Of a stretch of DNA of 29,487 nucleotides, positions 9,635 to 17,599 are shown one piece after another. The DNA comes from a virus. Where the stretch lies: IMG/VR virus record IMGVR_UViG_3300025168_000435, positions 1 to 29,487 of that record; one strand, given 5' to 3'. The notes under the pieces are model-generated. The model was not told the DNA's origin. It saw only the letters and a list, made by a program, of their open reading frames with translations, and ran no database searches. Made by a program: the position numbers and the translations under genes. Within the stretch, counting starts at the first letter, position 1. Each line of letters starts with the position of its first letter.

Positions 9635-12048
9635 TATATTCTCTGCGACCTCGCTGAGTAGGACCCCTCGAAGTAGGCTGTGGATATTGTGCTAGGCAGG
9701 GGAGAGTCGTTAATAATTTTAATAGTTATATCTTTGGCTCGACTTCGGATTGCATAAGAGAAATCACCTGAACTAATTGGGTTGGAACCTATGAGTAACC
9801 CCGAGGCACCCAATGTTCTACCGGTGAATGGATATGAATAAGCCGTGCGTTGAGATGGAGTGACTTCAACACGGAAGTAACCAGAGTCTGAGTATTCTAC
9901 AGTGCCTCTACGTAGTTGTAAGCGTCCTTCGTGGATAACTTGGTTTTGTGCATCTCTGAGAGCAGGGGGAGAGAACTCATACGTCATCGTATATTTCTCA
10001 CCAATCCAAACAGATGTAGAGCTATAGTTGCCCTCAACATAAAGATTAACCTGGTCAGCAACCTGGCTTGTAACATTAAGTATGCTTCCCCCGGTCACCG
10101 AGCTAGTGCCCCGAGTGACTACTTCCATACTAACATCAGCACTAATCTTATACGGCAGTACAAACTTAGTTCTGTCTGTTGTCGCGTCATAAGTAACAGT
10201 AGTATCTGTGTCCTTAATGCGGCGGTCTATGTGAGTTAAATATGTGGAGTTGAGGTCAATCTGTTTAGCTTGAAAACTTATCTTCTCAAGGTACCAAGCG
10301 TCAGACCGACGGTTAACCATATACAGTGCGTTGTTAGCAAACATCATCCCCCTGATGTTAGAACTATCAAAGGTAAACTTGGACCAACTTGATTGGACTT
10401 CCTGACCACCACTGGCAAAATACTTATATACATATAATGAGCCGGCATCGTCAGACGATAAGCCACACATTAGGTTTTCGGTGTCGAACGTGGATAGCTT
10501 TCGGAGGTCTCCAGGGATATATCGAGGTATGTGAAGTGTAATCTCGGTATCAATATATTGGCCCTCAACATTGGTTGAAGGTGTTAATTGATACACACCA
10601 CTATACTCACCTCGCTCAAACCCAAAGAAGATACGGTTCGAGGAGATGACTGGACTTGCTGTATTTGCAGAACGGTAACTTGAAAGCAGTGTAGCCTGAA
10701 CACTATCGTTAGAAAGTATTGGTGTGCCGGTTACTTTGAACTGGTCATTATCACCAAAGACGATTAAGTCATCTTGGAAGGACACAGCGCTATGTAAGTT
10801 GACAGCGTTGGAGTGGTTAATAACCAGGTTCATACAGTCAGAGGCTAATGAGTCCACTACCGAAACTGTGAAGAAGTTGAATAACTCTCCAGCTTCGGAC
10901 ATTGAGATGACGTCATTACTAATAAAACCGACTCGGTTCTTGTGGAAGAATATATCCCTTATCTTGCCTCCAATAAAGCCGGGGTTTTTATTAGTCGCAG
11001 CATCACCGGCAGTCCGATTGCCCCAACTTAATGTTTCGACATCTGTCCCGTCAGCTTGGCCAAAAGTATAGGTACCATCACCATCACTACTTAAAACATG
11101 CGGCATAGTGGAGGCATCTAATTTATACTTAATGTTTGGGCCTACAGTCTCAACCCAGTTACCCTCATCCATCACACCACCTGTAGTTGTTTCTTTACCA
11201 ACAAACTTTACATAGTAATCATCAAAGGTGGACTCAGGAGCTCCAGAGATTTGCAAGATATACCCATGAGGGCCGTAGACCGGCAGGGTGTTAAACTCTT
11301 GTACACTGTCATGTATACTTGTGATGTAATCATCACCATTGGTATGACTAACTGAGACCTCCACTTCAGTCGTTGTGTTTGTTCTATATATGAAAATAAC
11401 TGGGCCCTTTGACGTAGCTGTTATGTTTGCGTATACGTTAATAGCCGCAGCAATAGTAGTGGCGTCTGTCTCTATTTCACCAGTGTCGCTGGTAGAACCG
11501 CTTGTCCCAGATACGGTCCATTTATATGAACCATCACCAGCACTCCCCTTTAGGAAGATAAGGGTATGGCCGCCAGATGTACCACTAACCAAATCAGCAT
11601 TCTCTGCGGAAAGGTCGGCTGCCATTGCAGTGGTCTTATCAGGGTTAACAATGTAAGTAACATCAGCTAACGTGAGAAACTTATACTCAGCGGTTGTACT
11701 TGTAGTTGCTAAATAAGACTCACCGTCAGGCTTAGTAACTGTCTTTGCTGCCCCATCAAGACCATACACAGCCAACTCACCGTCTTCGATAAGTATAGTG
11801 TGCTGCTCAGATGAGCCACGGTCAACGAAATGAACACCATCTATTGTGGTGCTTGTAGAAGGTGCGACGTAATCTTTTAGTTTGGCAATAGCCTCGGTAG
11901 GTGGACGCTTCTTTAACCCATCAACAATGGACGAATAACCATTCTCCTGGGATTCAGCAAAACCCTCACGACGGATGGTCGTAGGTTGTTGACTAACCCC
12001 ATTGAAGATGCCTCGAGTGGGAAAGGAAATTAGTGCGTCTCTTGCCAT
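9634..12048 (-). CDS. Tail tubular protein B (gp12-like)
   Basis: An 804-residue protein, close to T7 gp12 (794 aa), which forms the conical tail nozzle. The N-terminus has the family signature: FPTRGIFNGVSQQP at residues 9-22 and a stretch on KKRPPTEAIAKL near 47-58. A conserved stretch in the middle (GGKIRDIFFHKNRVGFIS, then VINHSNAVNLHSAVSFQDDLIVFGD) is typical of this family. The rest is rich in Ser/Thr and beta strands, as expected for a nozzle protein. It starts at an ATG overlapping the stop of the gp11-like gene (TAATG), so the two are probably translationally coupled. Confidence 0.95.
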   Translation of the reverse strand: MARDALISFPTRGIFNGVSQQPTTIRREGFAESQENGYSSIVDGLKKRPPTEAIAKLKDYVAPSTSTTIDGVHFVDRGSSEQHTILIEDGELAVYGLDGAAKTVTKPDGESYLATTSTTAEYKFLTLADVTYIVNPDKTTAMAADLSAENADLVSGTSGGHTLIFLKGSAGDGSYKWTVSGTSGSTSDTGEIETDATTIAAAINVYANITATSKGPVIFIYRTNTTTEVEVSVSHTNGDDYITSIHDSVQEFNTLPVYGPHGYILQISGAPESTFDDYYVKFVGKETTTGGVMDEGNWVETVGPNIKYKLDASTMPHVLSSDGDGTYTFGQADGTDVETLSWGNRTAGDAATNKNPGFIGGKIRDIFFHKNRVGFISNDVISMSEAGELFNFFTVSVVDSLASDCMNLVINHSNAVNLHSAVSFQDDLIVFGDNDQFKVTGTPILSNDSVQATLLSSYRSANTASPVISSNRIFFGFERGEYSGVYQLTPSTNVEGQYIDTEITLHIPRYIPGDLRKLSTFDTENLMCGLSSDDAGSLYVYKYFASGGQEVQSSWSKFTFDSSNIRGMMFANNALYMVNRRSDAWYLEKISFQAKQIDLNSTYLTHIDRRIKDTDTTVTYDATTDRTKFVLPYKISADVSMEVVTRGTSSVTGGSILNVTSQVADQVNLYVEGNYSSTSVWIGEKYTMTYEFSPPALRDAQNQVIHEGRLQLRRGTVEYSDSGYFRVEVTPSQRTAYSYPFTGRTLGASGLLIGSNPISSGDFSYAIRSRAKDITIKIINDSPLPSTISTAYFEGSYSARSQRI

Positions 12049-12650
12049 TAACTTACGCGGTCAATAGGTGAACCTCGACGGATAGCGTTGTATGTATCCA
12101 TGTTGTCAAAGATAGAGTGGTTAGCAGTCCACCCTTCGTATTCAATAAGAGAGTTCCATGCGTACCTCTCGTCCATTGAAGTGAACTGGTGGTGAGTCAC
12201 TGAGCCAACCATACGGTCAGATAGAATACGTGCAGCACGAATGGTGACATATTGTTTCGCTACGTGAGGTAGGTCTTCAAAAGCTAACCCATATACAACT
12301 GTAGCTTTAATCTCATCAGTAAACTCATACGTATGTTCCTTGCGGTCATACAAGCTGGTGCCACGCATGACAATATCTATGTCCCCTGCGTTATGAGACT
12401 CAAGGTCTAACCTTAAGATAGAACCACTGACGGTTATTTTATTGTCAGCAGCATCGGGAGTGAACTCAACGTCGAACTCTGTATTGAAGTGCCAACCCTT
12501 AGCTTGGGTATCTCGGCTTACTTCAGTCAGTAAGTTCAACGCTATCGTTGTGTCTGCTGGTAGTGAACCAGTTAGGGAATTAACCGGTGACTCACCAATA
12601 GTGGCAAGCATCGTGTTAATGGCTTCGAGTTTTGTTAGAGAAGATAGCAT
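12048..12650 (-). CDS. Tail tubular protein A (gp11-like)
   Basis: Taken from the ATG at 12650 this is 200 residues, almost the length of T7 gp11 (196 aa). The protein begins MLSSLTKLEAINTMLATIGESPVNSL, the usual N-terminus of the family, and contains DTQAKGWHFNTE near residues 46-57. gp11 makes the ring between portal and nozzle. The frame stays open upstream to a GTG at 12710, but that would put 20 extra residues through the terminator hairpin, so I reject it. No good Shine-Dalgarno precedes the ATG. The gene follows a terminator-like hairpin, so it may need its own promoter or read-through. Confidence 0.93.
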   Translation of the reverse strand: MLSSLTKLEAINTMLATIGESPVNSLTGSLPADTTIALNLLTEVSRDTQAKGWHFNTEFDVEFTPDAADNKITVSGSILRLDLESHNAGDIDIVMRGTSLYDRKEHTYEFTDEIKATVVYGLAFEDLPHVAKQYVTIRAARILSDRMVGSVTHHQFTSMDERYAWNSLIEYEGWTANHSIFDNMDTYNAIRRGSPIDRVS

Positions 12651-12666
12651 AATTATATAGGGAGAT

Positions 12667-12699
12667 AAAAAGGAGGAAGCAGCGTGAGCCACTTCCCCC
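12667..12699 (-). terminator. Hairpin terminator between capsid and tail tube A genes
   Basis: On the minus strand an 8-bp arm (GGGGGAAG with CTTCCTCC, one G-T pair) continues through four more pairs (TGGC with GCTG, two wobble) to a TCAC loop. Five Ts follow directly. The site is 47 nt after the capsid stop. T7 has its main RNA polymerase terminator T-phi in the same place, between genes 10 and 11, where it raises capsid mRNA relative to the downstream genes. The structure is read from the sequence; function is inferred. Confidence 0.75.
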
Positions 12700-12745
12700 A
12701 AAACACACACACAATCAAAGGAGAGAACCCCTTATGAGTGTTTTA

Positions 12746-13759
12746 TTATGCGGCAAGCTTGAACCAACCAGCAGCATCTTGGCGTAGTGGTGCAGTACCA
12801 ACAGCCATCTTTGCTACGTATAGTGAGCCCTGACGCTCGACCAAGTACTGAGACTCGATAGAGATGTCCTTAAGCTTGACAGTTGCCACAGCTTCTTCGT
12901 GACCGAAGACGCCAGCATACGGTGAGTAATCCGTAGTAGCTTGGTTCTTGTTACCAGCTGCTACGGTGTAAGATACACCAACGTCATCGACGTGGTTTGA
13001 CTTGTAAACTCTGATGCCAGCAATTTCCATTACAGTGCCTTCAGCAAGTGAGCCCTTACCTGAGTAATCCAGGTTGATGCCATCACCGACAACTCCAGCC
13101 TTCTGGATTAAGCGGTAGTAAAGCTCAGGGCCTAGAACAGCAAAGCGACCATCTTCAGGTAGGTCATTAGCATCCATCTTTTCAGCAGCGGAATAGAAAG
13201 CGCCAATCATACCTGCAACAGTTACAGCAGCCTTAGTGGTAGCACCAAGGTCTACATTATCCATACCACCTTGAATCGGGTCAGAAGCTCCACCCGTAGC
13301 TGATTGGTACATCGCACGAATGATATTCTTATCCAACTCTACAGCTAGGGCCTTGCCTAACTCAGAAGTAAATGGCCCACGGTAATCATAGTGTGCCTTA
13401 GCTTCATCAAGTGAATCAATGAAACAAGAGCTTACGAGCAGGTCATCAATCTTGACGAGCTTCTCGTTCACTTTCATAGTGGAGAGGTAATCTGTACTGC
13501 CAGCATCTTGGTCAGTAATCAACGACTCACCAGGAGTGTGATACTTAGCAGCAGCTTTGCCAGTCAGAGGGAATTGAGCCGAACGGCCCGAGGAGATGGT
13601 TCTTGTACGGGTAAGAGGGAGCATCAGGTTCTTTTCAGAGAACGCTGTAGCAACTTCACCAGCAAAAACCTTGAGGAACATAGCGTTATCAGTAGCCCAC
13701 GTTCCGGTATGTGCACCGGAGCCGCCAGCCTGACCGCCTAGAGAGACTTTCATAGACAT
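12746..13759 (-). CDS. Major capsid protein (gp10-like)
   Basis: A 337-residue HK97-fold type capsid protein; T7 gp10A is 345 aa. Family features visible are the early KVFAGEVATAFSEKNL (residues 29-44), RTISSGRSAQFPLTGKA (54-70), a DIDD-like KIDDLLVSSCFIDSLDEAKAHYD stretch, and the C-terminal half with RLIQKAGVVGDGINLDYSG, VMEIAGIRVYKSNHV and YLVERQGSLYVAKMAVG. The start has a good Shine-Dalgarno (AAGGA, 7 nt before the ATG) in a 111 nt leader, the longest spacer of the structural region. A terminator follows. No frameshift site producing a longer capsid form was recognised. Confidence 0.97.
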   Translation of the reverse strand: MSMKVSLGGQAGGSGAHTGTWATDNAMFLKVFAGEVATAFSEKNLMLPLTRTRTISSGRSAQFPLTGKAAAKYHTPGESLITDQDAGSTDYLSTMKVNEKLVKIDDLLVSSCFIDSLDEAKAHYDYRGPFTSELGKALAVELDKNIIRAMYQSATGGASDPIQGGMDNVDLGATTKAAVTVAGMIGAFYSAAEKMDANDLPEDGRFAVLGPELYYRLIQKAGVVGDGINLDYSGKGSLAEGTVMEIAGIRVYKSNHVDDVGVSYTVAAGNKNQATTDYSPYAGVFGHEEAVATVKLKDISIESQYLVERQGSLYVAKMAVGTAPLRQDAAGWFKLAA

Positions 13760-13870
13760 GAAATTATCCTTGGTTTAGGAGATTAAAAAAAAATTAGTTA
13801 GAAGTTTGCTTTTGCTTTCTTGGAAGTTGTCCACCGTAGTGGGCTACCGGTAATTACGTAAGCGGATTGC
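13760..13870 (-). promoter_or_regulatory. Capsid gene leader, possible phage promoter region
   Basis: This 111 nt spacer is the only sizeable gap between scaffold and capsid genes. On the minus strand it holds a small hairpin (CCG-g-TAG paired with CTA-CGG around CCCA), which includes CCCACTACGG, weakly like the CACTA core of T7-group promoters. A run of nine Ts and the capsid Shine-Dalgarno AAGGA follow. T7 phi10, the strongest late promoter, lies at this place, so a promoter is expected here, but I cannot define one from a single example. Confidence 0.35.
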
Positions 13871-14596
13871 CTAGATGTTGGACTGACTGAGTTTCTGAGC
13901 TACGGATTCACGATAACCGGAATCAGTTTTGTAGCGTGGGTCACCCATTGCAGCCTTCACTTCGGCAAGTGATTGGAAAGAGCCAGAGCCGCTAACGGCC
14001 TGGTTGCCTTGAACTAAATTAGGAGCCTTACCGACAGCTTTTGTGTACTGAGCGTGTAAGCCCTGTATCGCCATCCGTGCAGTCTCGGTGTTTACTTCAA
14101 GAGCTTTATCAAAGGCGTCAATTTCGGCCGATGATAAAGATTGCTGTGCCCATTGTGCCATCTCTTTGTAAGCATCTTCGCCACCCACTGTTGCCATGAG
14201 GGTATTGGCTTGTGCTTGAATGACGGCCTTTTGACCTTCAGCATAGTTGTCTACAAAGGAGCGAGGTAAACCCATCTTCTCCATCTCACCATATTGTTCA
14301 TCGGTGAATGAGAAGTCTTGGTCACGCCACGCCTCTGAGAATTGATTTAGTTTGTCTTCGCTTAAAGATTGAACTTCAGCTTCTCCAGAAGATTCATCCC
14401 CAGAAGAAGCAGACTCTGAACCTTGCTTACGCTCCAGTTCACTATACGCTTCAGCGAGGTCTTCAGGATTGCTAAACTTTTCCGGCAACCACTCTGGACG
14501 TTCGCCCATAGATTGGTCACCTGTATCAGTAGCTTGACTTTCAGGTTGTTCAGTAGATTTCTCATCGATTTCAATTTGGGCTTGTTCAAATTCCAT
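13871..14596 (-). CDS. Capsid scaffolding / assembly protein (gp9-like)
   Basis: A 241-residue acidic, Gln/Ser/Glu-rich protein between portal and capsid, the position of T7 gene 9 (307 aa). The N-terminal third is low-complexity and acidic and includes RPEWLPEKFSNPEDLAEAYSELERK (about residues 33-57), a signature of phage scaffolds of this type. The middle has EKMGLPRSFVDNYAEGQKAV and the C-terminus is a basic helix (RYKTDSGYRESVAQKLSQSNI) as expected for capsid-binding. The protein acts inside the procapsid and leaves before packaging. The ATG lacks a strong Shine-Dalgarno and follows the portal stop by 5 nt. Confidence 0.93.
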   Translation of the reverse strand: MEFEQAQIEIDEKSTEQPESQATDTGDQSMGERPEWLPEKFSNPEDLAEAYSELERKQGSESASSGDESSGEAEVQSLSEDKLNQFSEAWRDQDFSFTDEQYGEMEKMGLPRSFVDNYAEGQKAVIQAQANTLMATVGGEDAYKEMAQWAQQSLSSAEIDAFDKALEVNTETARMAIQGLHAQYTKAVGKAPNLVQGNQAVSGSGSFQSLAEVKAAMGDPRYKTDSGYRESVAQKLSQSNI

Positions 14597-14601
14597 TGTG
14601 T

Positions 14602-16149
14602 TTATTCAGTTTGTGTTTGTTGTGAAGCAGCTATCATACCTTTAGCTCCCTCTTGGATTACGCCCGGTGCTGCTTGTTGCATCATCTGAGCCATCTGAGC
14701 TTGCTGCTGTTCGGCGGCAATATCTTCCTCGGTGCGGACCAAACCATCAGGGTCAATACCTAACGATGCAGCGCGACGAGTGAGATACTCAGAGATGTCG
14801 ATGTAGCTACTAATAGCTTCCGGACCAAAGATTTGACCAACACCTGAGATGAAAGCATCCAGGCGATTAAGGTCTTGACCTCTACCTAAAGCATCCACAC
14901 CCGTGATTATCATCGGGGCAATGTATTCCTTTGGTAGTTTTGGCAGCTTACCTGATTTAGTTAGCTGCTCCAGCAGACGAGTGACCAGTGGTAACTGGAG
15001 TGTCGCTGCTAGTTGAGAGTAGACTGAGCTATGCTGTCTCTCGATGGACTGTTGGACTAACCTTACTTCCTCTGCTGTTACACGTTCGGCATTACGTATG
15101 GTGTCGGTGGTCAATAGGAACGCATAGTTAAGACGCTCTTGTATTTTGTTGACAGTCTCAAAAGCAATACGGAAGTCAGCAAACTTGCCAAGCTGCAACA
15201 CTGACACATCTGTAGCATTACCTTCACGTATAGCCCCATTAGGTGCTTCGGCAATAGTCCGGGCACGAGTTGTACCATTAGGTGAGACTAAGAATAAACA
15301 GCGAGCTGCTGCTGCTGACCCCTCAACGAGAGCTTTCTGTAAAGCCTCGATTGACATTAGGTCACCAAAGTATTCTTCAACTAGAGAGCGCCCGTAATCT
15401 AGGCCATCAACTACGTGCATACGTAGAGCCATGTATGGGTTCTTATCTAGTGGGAACTCACCCTCGGAGCCGGGTATTAACTGCCCGTAAATCTCCTGGT
15501 GGATGTAATACTTATCCCCATCTCTATAGCAGCAAGTATATAAATCACACTCCTGCTCATTGTCCTTACCATGCACCTCGATGATTTCACGAGTTTCTTT
15601 TGGTAGCGCCGTGTGGGCTATAGTTTCCTTGGTGATAACCTTGAGTATGTTCCCACTAGCATCCCTTTTGATGCAGTAGTTATTTAAGTTAAACATACGT
15701 AGAGAGTTATCTGGACGAAGATAGAGTAGGCAATTTCCAGCTACTATTAAATGCTTTAACGCTTCTGATAAGGATGGCCTAAAATTAGCTATCTCTATCT
15801 CCTTCATTACCGCACGTTCCATACGTGATAACGAAGAGTCTATCTCAGACTTTATTTCATCCAACCCATCCAACTCATTTAGAGCTTTGTTGTCTAACGT
15901 GAGACGGAAGAACGGCTGGTCCTGTGGGGGCAGTAGTGCAAGCAGCAGAGCTGCACTTAGGTTGTTAACTCCACGTGCTCCTATACTATTGTAAGGGGTC
16001 TCAAGACGTGACGAAGAGTTAAAACCCTCGTCTACAAATAGAGAGGGTATAGTTAACTTAGCACAATCCCTGGCACGTTGTAGTACCGGGAGACGCTCTG
16101 TTGATAGCTTCTCGTATTGAGAAGAAAGGGAGCCAGTTGAATAGTTCAA
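14602..16149 (-). CDS. Portal / head-tail connector protein (gp8-like)
   Basis: A 515-residue portal protein; T7 gp8 is 536 aa. Recognisable stretches are the N-terminal LSTERLPVLQRARDCAKLTIPSL, ARGVNNLSAALLLALLPPQDQPFFRL (about residues 59-84), the central LKHLIVAGNCLLYLRP and the C-terminal ERVTAEEVRLVQQSIERQHSSVYSQLAATLQLPLV stretch. The last 60 residues are Gln/Met/Ala-rich. It forms the dodecameric ring at the packaging vertex. The only start that keeps the conserved N-terminus is a TTG, 2 nt past the stop of the 7.3-like gene, without a clear Shine-Dalgarno; this suggests coupling to the gene upstream. Confidence 0.95.
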   Translation of the reverse strand: MNYSTGSLSSQYEKLSTERLPVLQRARDCAKLTIPSLFVDEGFNSSSRLETPYNSIGARGVNNLSAALLLALLPPQDQPFFRLTLDNKALNELDGLDEIKSEIDSSLSRMERAVMKEIEIANFRPSLSEALKHLIVAGNCLLYLRPDNSLRMFNLNNYCIKRDASGNILKVITKETIAHTALPKETREIIEVHGKDNEQECDLYTCCYRDGDKYYIHQEIYGQLIPGSEGEFPLDKNPYMALRMHVVDGLDYGRSLVEEYFGDLMSIEALQKALVEGSAAAARCLFLVSPNGTTRARTIAEAPNGAIREGNATDVSVLQLGKFADFRIAFETVNKIQERLNYAFLLTTDTIRNAERVTAEEVRLVQQSIERQHSSVYSQLAATLQLPLVTRLLEQLTKSGKLPKLPKEYIAPMIITGVDALGRGQDLNRLDAFISGVGQIFGPEAISSYIDISEYLTRRAASLGIDPDGLVRTEEDIAAEQQQAQMAQMMQQAAPGVIQEGAKGMIAASQQTQTE

Positions 16150-16151
16150 AA

Positions 16152-16361
16152 CTAGTAGTTGGTGTTCATGCCACCATAGTTAGATAACCGTAGTCCAGCA
16201 ACACCTTGCCCAGCTACAGTATCCTTTCCACCTACGGTCTTAACACCTGCTTTCTTTTTGTTACCAACACGTAAGGCAGTCTTAGAGAATATCTCCTTCG
16301 GTGGTAAAGGGTCTATGACAGGAGGAGGGGGAGCTTTAGGGGTGGAGTTAAACAGGCACAT
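16152..16361 (-). CDS. Small proline-rich virion protein, gp7.3-like
   Basis: A 69-residue basic protein that starts MCLFNSTPKAPPPPVIDPLPPKE, with a lysine-rich middle and a C-terminus GLRLSNYGGMNTNY. Short proteins with an early MC and a proline run are common just before the portal gene of T7-like phages. T7 gp7.3 (99 aa), a tail component needed for adsorption, also ends in a Ser/Gly-rich GGGIN tail. The ATG lies inside the end of the preceding gene (14 nt overlap). Function is assigned by position and composition and is tentative. Confidence 0.6.
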   Translation of the reverse strand: MCLFNSTPKAPPPPVIDPLPPKEIFSKTALRVGNKKKAGVKTVGGKDTVAGQGVAGLRLSNYGGMNTNY

Positions 16362-16545
16362 CGTCGTTATCTAATATGGTATTTTCTTGTTCCTTCTTAA
16401 CCATTATTAAGAAGTCAATAACACTACGCTGCCCTGCCTTGAACCATACTTCACGTTCGGGACAAGACAGGTCGGGGTAGCGGTCTGGATACAGTTTATC
16501 CAGAGCGTCTAAGAGATTGCTAGGGATTATCGGTAAGTTTTCCAT
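16348..16545 (-). CDS. Small conserved-type protein of unknown function
   Basis: A 65-residue acidic protein with LLDALDKLYPDRYPDLSCPEREVWFKAGQRSVIDFLIMV at residues 11-49. Small phage proteins with a 'P.R.PD....ERE.WF.AGQR.VV..L' pattern are frequent near replication or head genes of T7-like marine phages, but no role is known to me. It overlaps the gene before it by 26 nt and the one after it by 14 nt, so it is embedded in the same operon. No membrane segment or signal peptide. Confidence 0.65.
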   Translation of the reverse strand: MENLPIIPSNLLDALDKLYPDRYPDLSCPEREVWFKAGQRSVIDFLIMVKKEQENTILDNDDVPV

Positions 16546-16852
16546 GAGACTTTAGGAAGGCATACAATAACACTGAGTAATTGATTACGTCAAGGATGGT
16601 ATCCTCAATCTTTTCGTCCTCTACTTGGGGCTTATTACCGTTCATTAGTGTGGATAGCCTAGACATTTTATCTGTCAGACGGACCATAAAGCCTAGTTCT
16701 GTGGTGGTAATGCCCATACTTTCCACACGAGTGAAGTTAGCAAAGGGTGTATCGCCACTTGAACCAGCGTAATCGTGGTTCTTCTTTTTCATCAACGCAT
16801 GCGCAGATGTACATAATTCACTATGCAGTTGTAGCAGTTCTGTCGTATTCAT
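16520..16852 (-). CDS. Nmad1 / DUF1599-like protein
   Basis: A 110-residue protein from the ATG at 16852, which has a GGAGAG Shine-Dalgarno 5 nt upstream; the longer frame to 16912 adds 20 residues read through the exonuclease gene and lacks a better site. The pattern KKNHDYAG (residues 23-30), TPFANF (35-40), GITTTELGFMVRLTDKMSRL (47-66), DEKIEDTILDVINYSVLL (79-96) matches the nucleotide modification associated domain 1 family (DUF1599). That family is named for its association with phage base-modification genes; its reaction is not settled. It sits between the exonuclease and the morphogenesis genes and overlaps the exonuclease end by 32 nt. Confidence 0.8.
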   Translation of the reverse strand: MNTTELLQLHSELCTSAHALMKKKNHDYAGSSGDTPFANFTRVESMGITTTELGFMVRLTDKMSRLSTLMNGNKPQVEDEKIEDTILDVINYSVLLYAFLKSHGKLTDNP

Positions 16853-17597
16853 TGTATCTCTCCGGTGTCCATAAGTTGATATTGCCGGTGACGAAATCAT
16901 AGTCACCACCACGTAGAATGTAAGAAAGACGAGCTTGAGTAAGCGCGTCCTCTGGAGTTAAACCAGCGTCCTCAAATAGAGAGACCACTGTACTCCACAT
17001 CTCGCTCGGTGGAGCTACGAGCATCTTTCGTTTAGCGGTCATCACGCCGACACCAGGACAGCCTTTGAAGTTATCCGCAGTATCCCCACATAGAGTCTGG
17101 ATGAAGTGAGTGTATACAGCCTCATGTGGTGTCACTTGAATTACCCCACGCTCTGACTGTGCTGGGTTGTAGTGTAGGCCTGGGACTGTCATTAAGTCTT
17201 TATCTGAAGAGCACATAATGTCCCCCTCGGTTGCCACAATACCTAGTAAGTCATCAGCCTCGAGATGTTGAATAGTTAAGCAGGAATACTTAGCGGTAAT
17301 CGCCTCCCGTAATGGGGCAAGTAAGACCGGCTTACGTTTACCTGAACGATTAGCCTTATACTCTGGGAAGAAATCCTTACGGAATATGTCCCTTCCCGAG
17401 AAGCATATTAGAACGTCATCAACCCCAGTAGTCTCTTGGACTTTTTGGACCTGCTCATTGAACGAACTCTTAGCTTCATTGAGGTCACCGTAGAGTGTCC
17501 AGAAGTCTTTGGAGGAATCCCAGCAAACCTCGGACTCTGCGCCGAAGGATGCCCGGTAAAGGAAGATGTCACCATCTATAATTAAACGTGTATTCAT
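16821..17597 (-). CDS. 5'-3' exonuclease (gp6-like, FEN/PIN fold)
   Basis: A 258-residue FEN-family nuclease. Metal-binding acids are visible: D8 (IIDGD), R/K arch region FRKDFFPEYKANR (72-84), E113-A-D115-D116, S131-D132-K-D134 and GDTADNFKGCPGVG (171-184), which begins the helix-hairpin-helix DNA-binding part. T7 gp6 (300 aa) removes RNA primers, degrades host DNA and recombines phage DNA. The ATG follows the DNA polymerase stop by 2 nt, the same order as in T7-like marine phages. Confidence 0.93.
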   Translation of the reverse strand: MNTRLIIDGDIFLYRASFGAESEVCWDSSKDFWTLYGDLNEAKSSFNEQVQKVQETTGVDDVLICFSGRDIFRKDFFPEYKANRSGKRKPVLLAPLREAITAKYSCLTIQHLEADDLLGIVATEGDIMCSSDKDLMTVPGLHYNPAQSERGVIQVTPHEAVYTHFIQTLCGDTADNFKGCPGVGVMTAKRKMLVAPPSEMWSTVVSLFEDAGLTPEDALTQARLSYILRGGDYDFVTGNINLWTPERYNEYDRTATTA

Positions 17598-17599
17598 TA

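Noticed and set aside
12651-12710. A longer tail tube A starting at GTG 12710.
   Set aside because: It would translate the terminator hairpin and add 20 residues not found in the family, which starts at M(L)SSLTKLEAIN.
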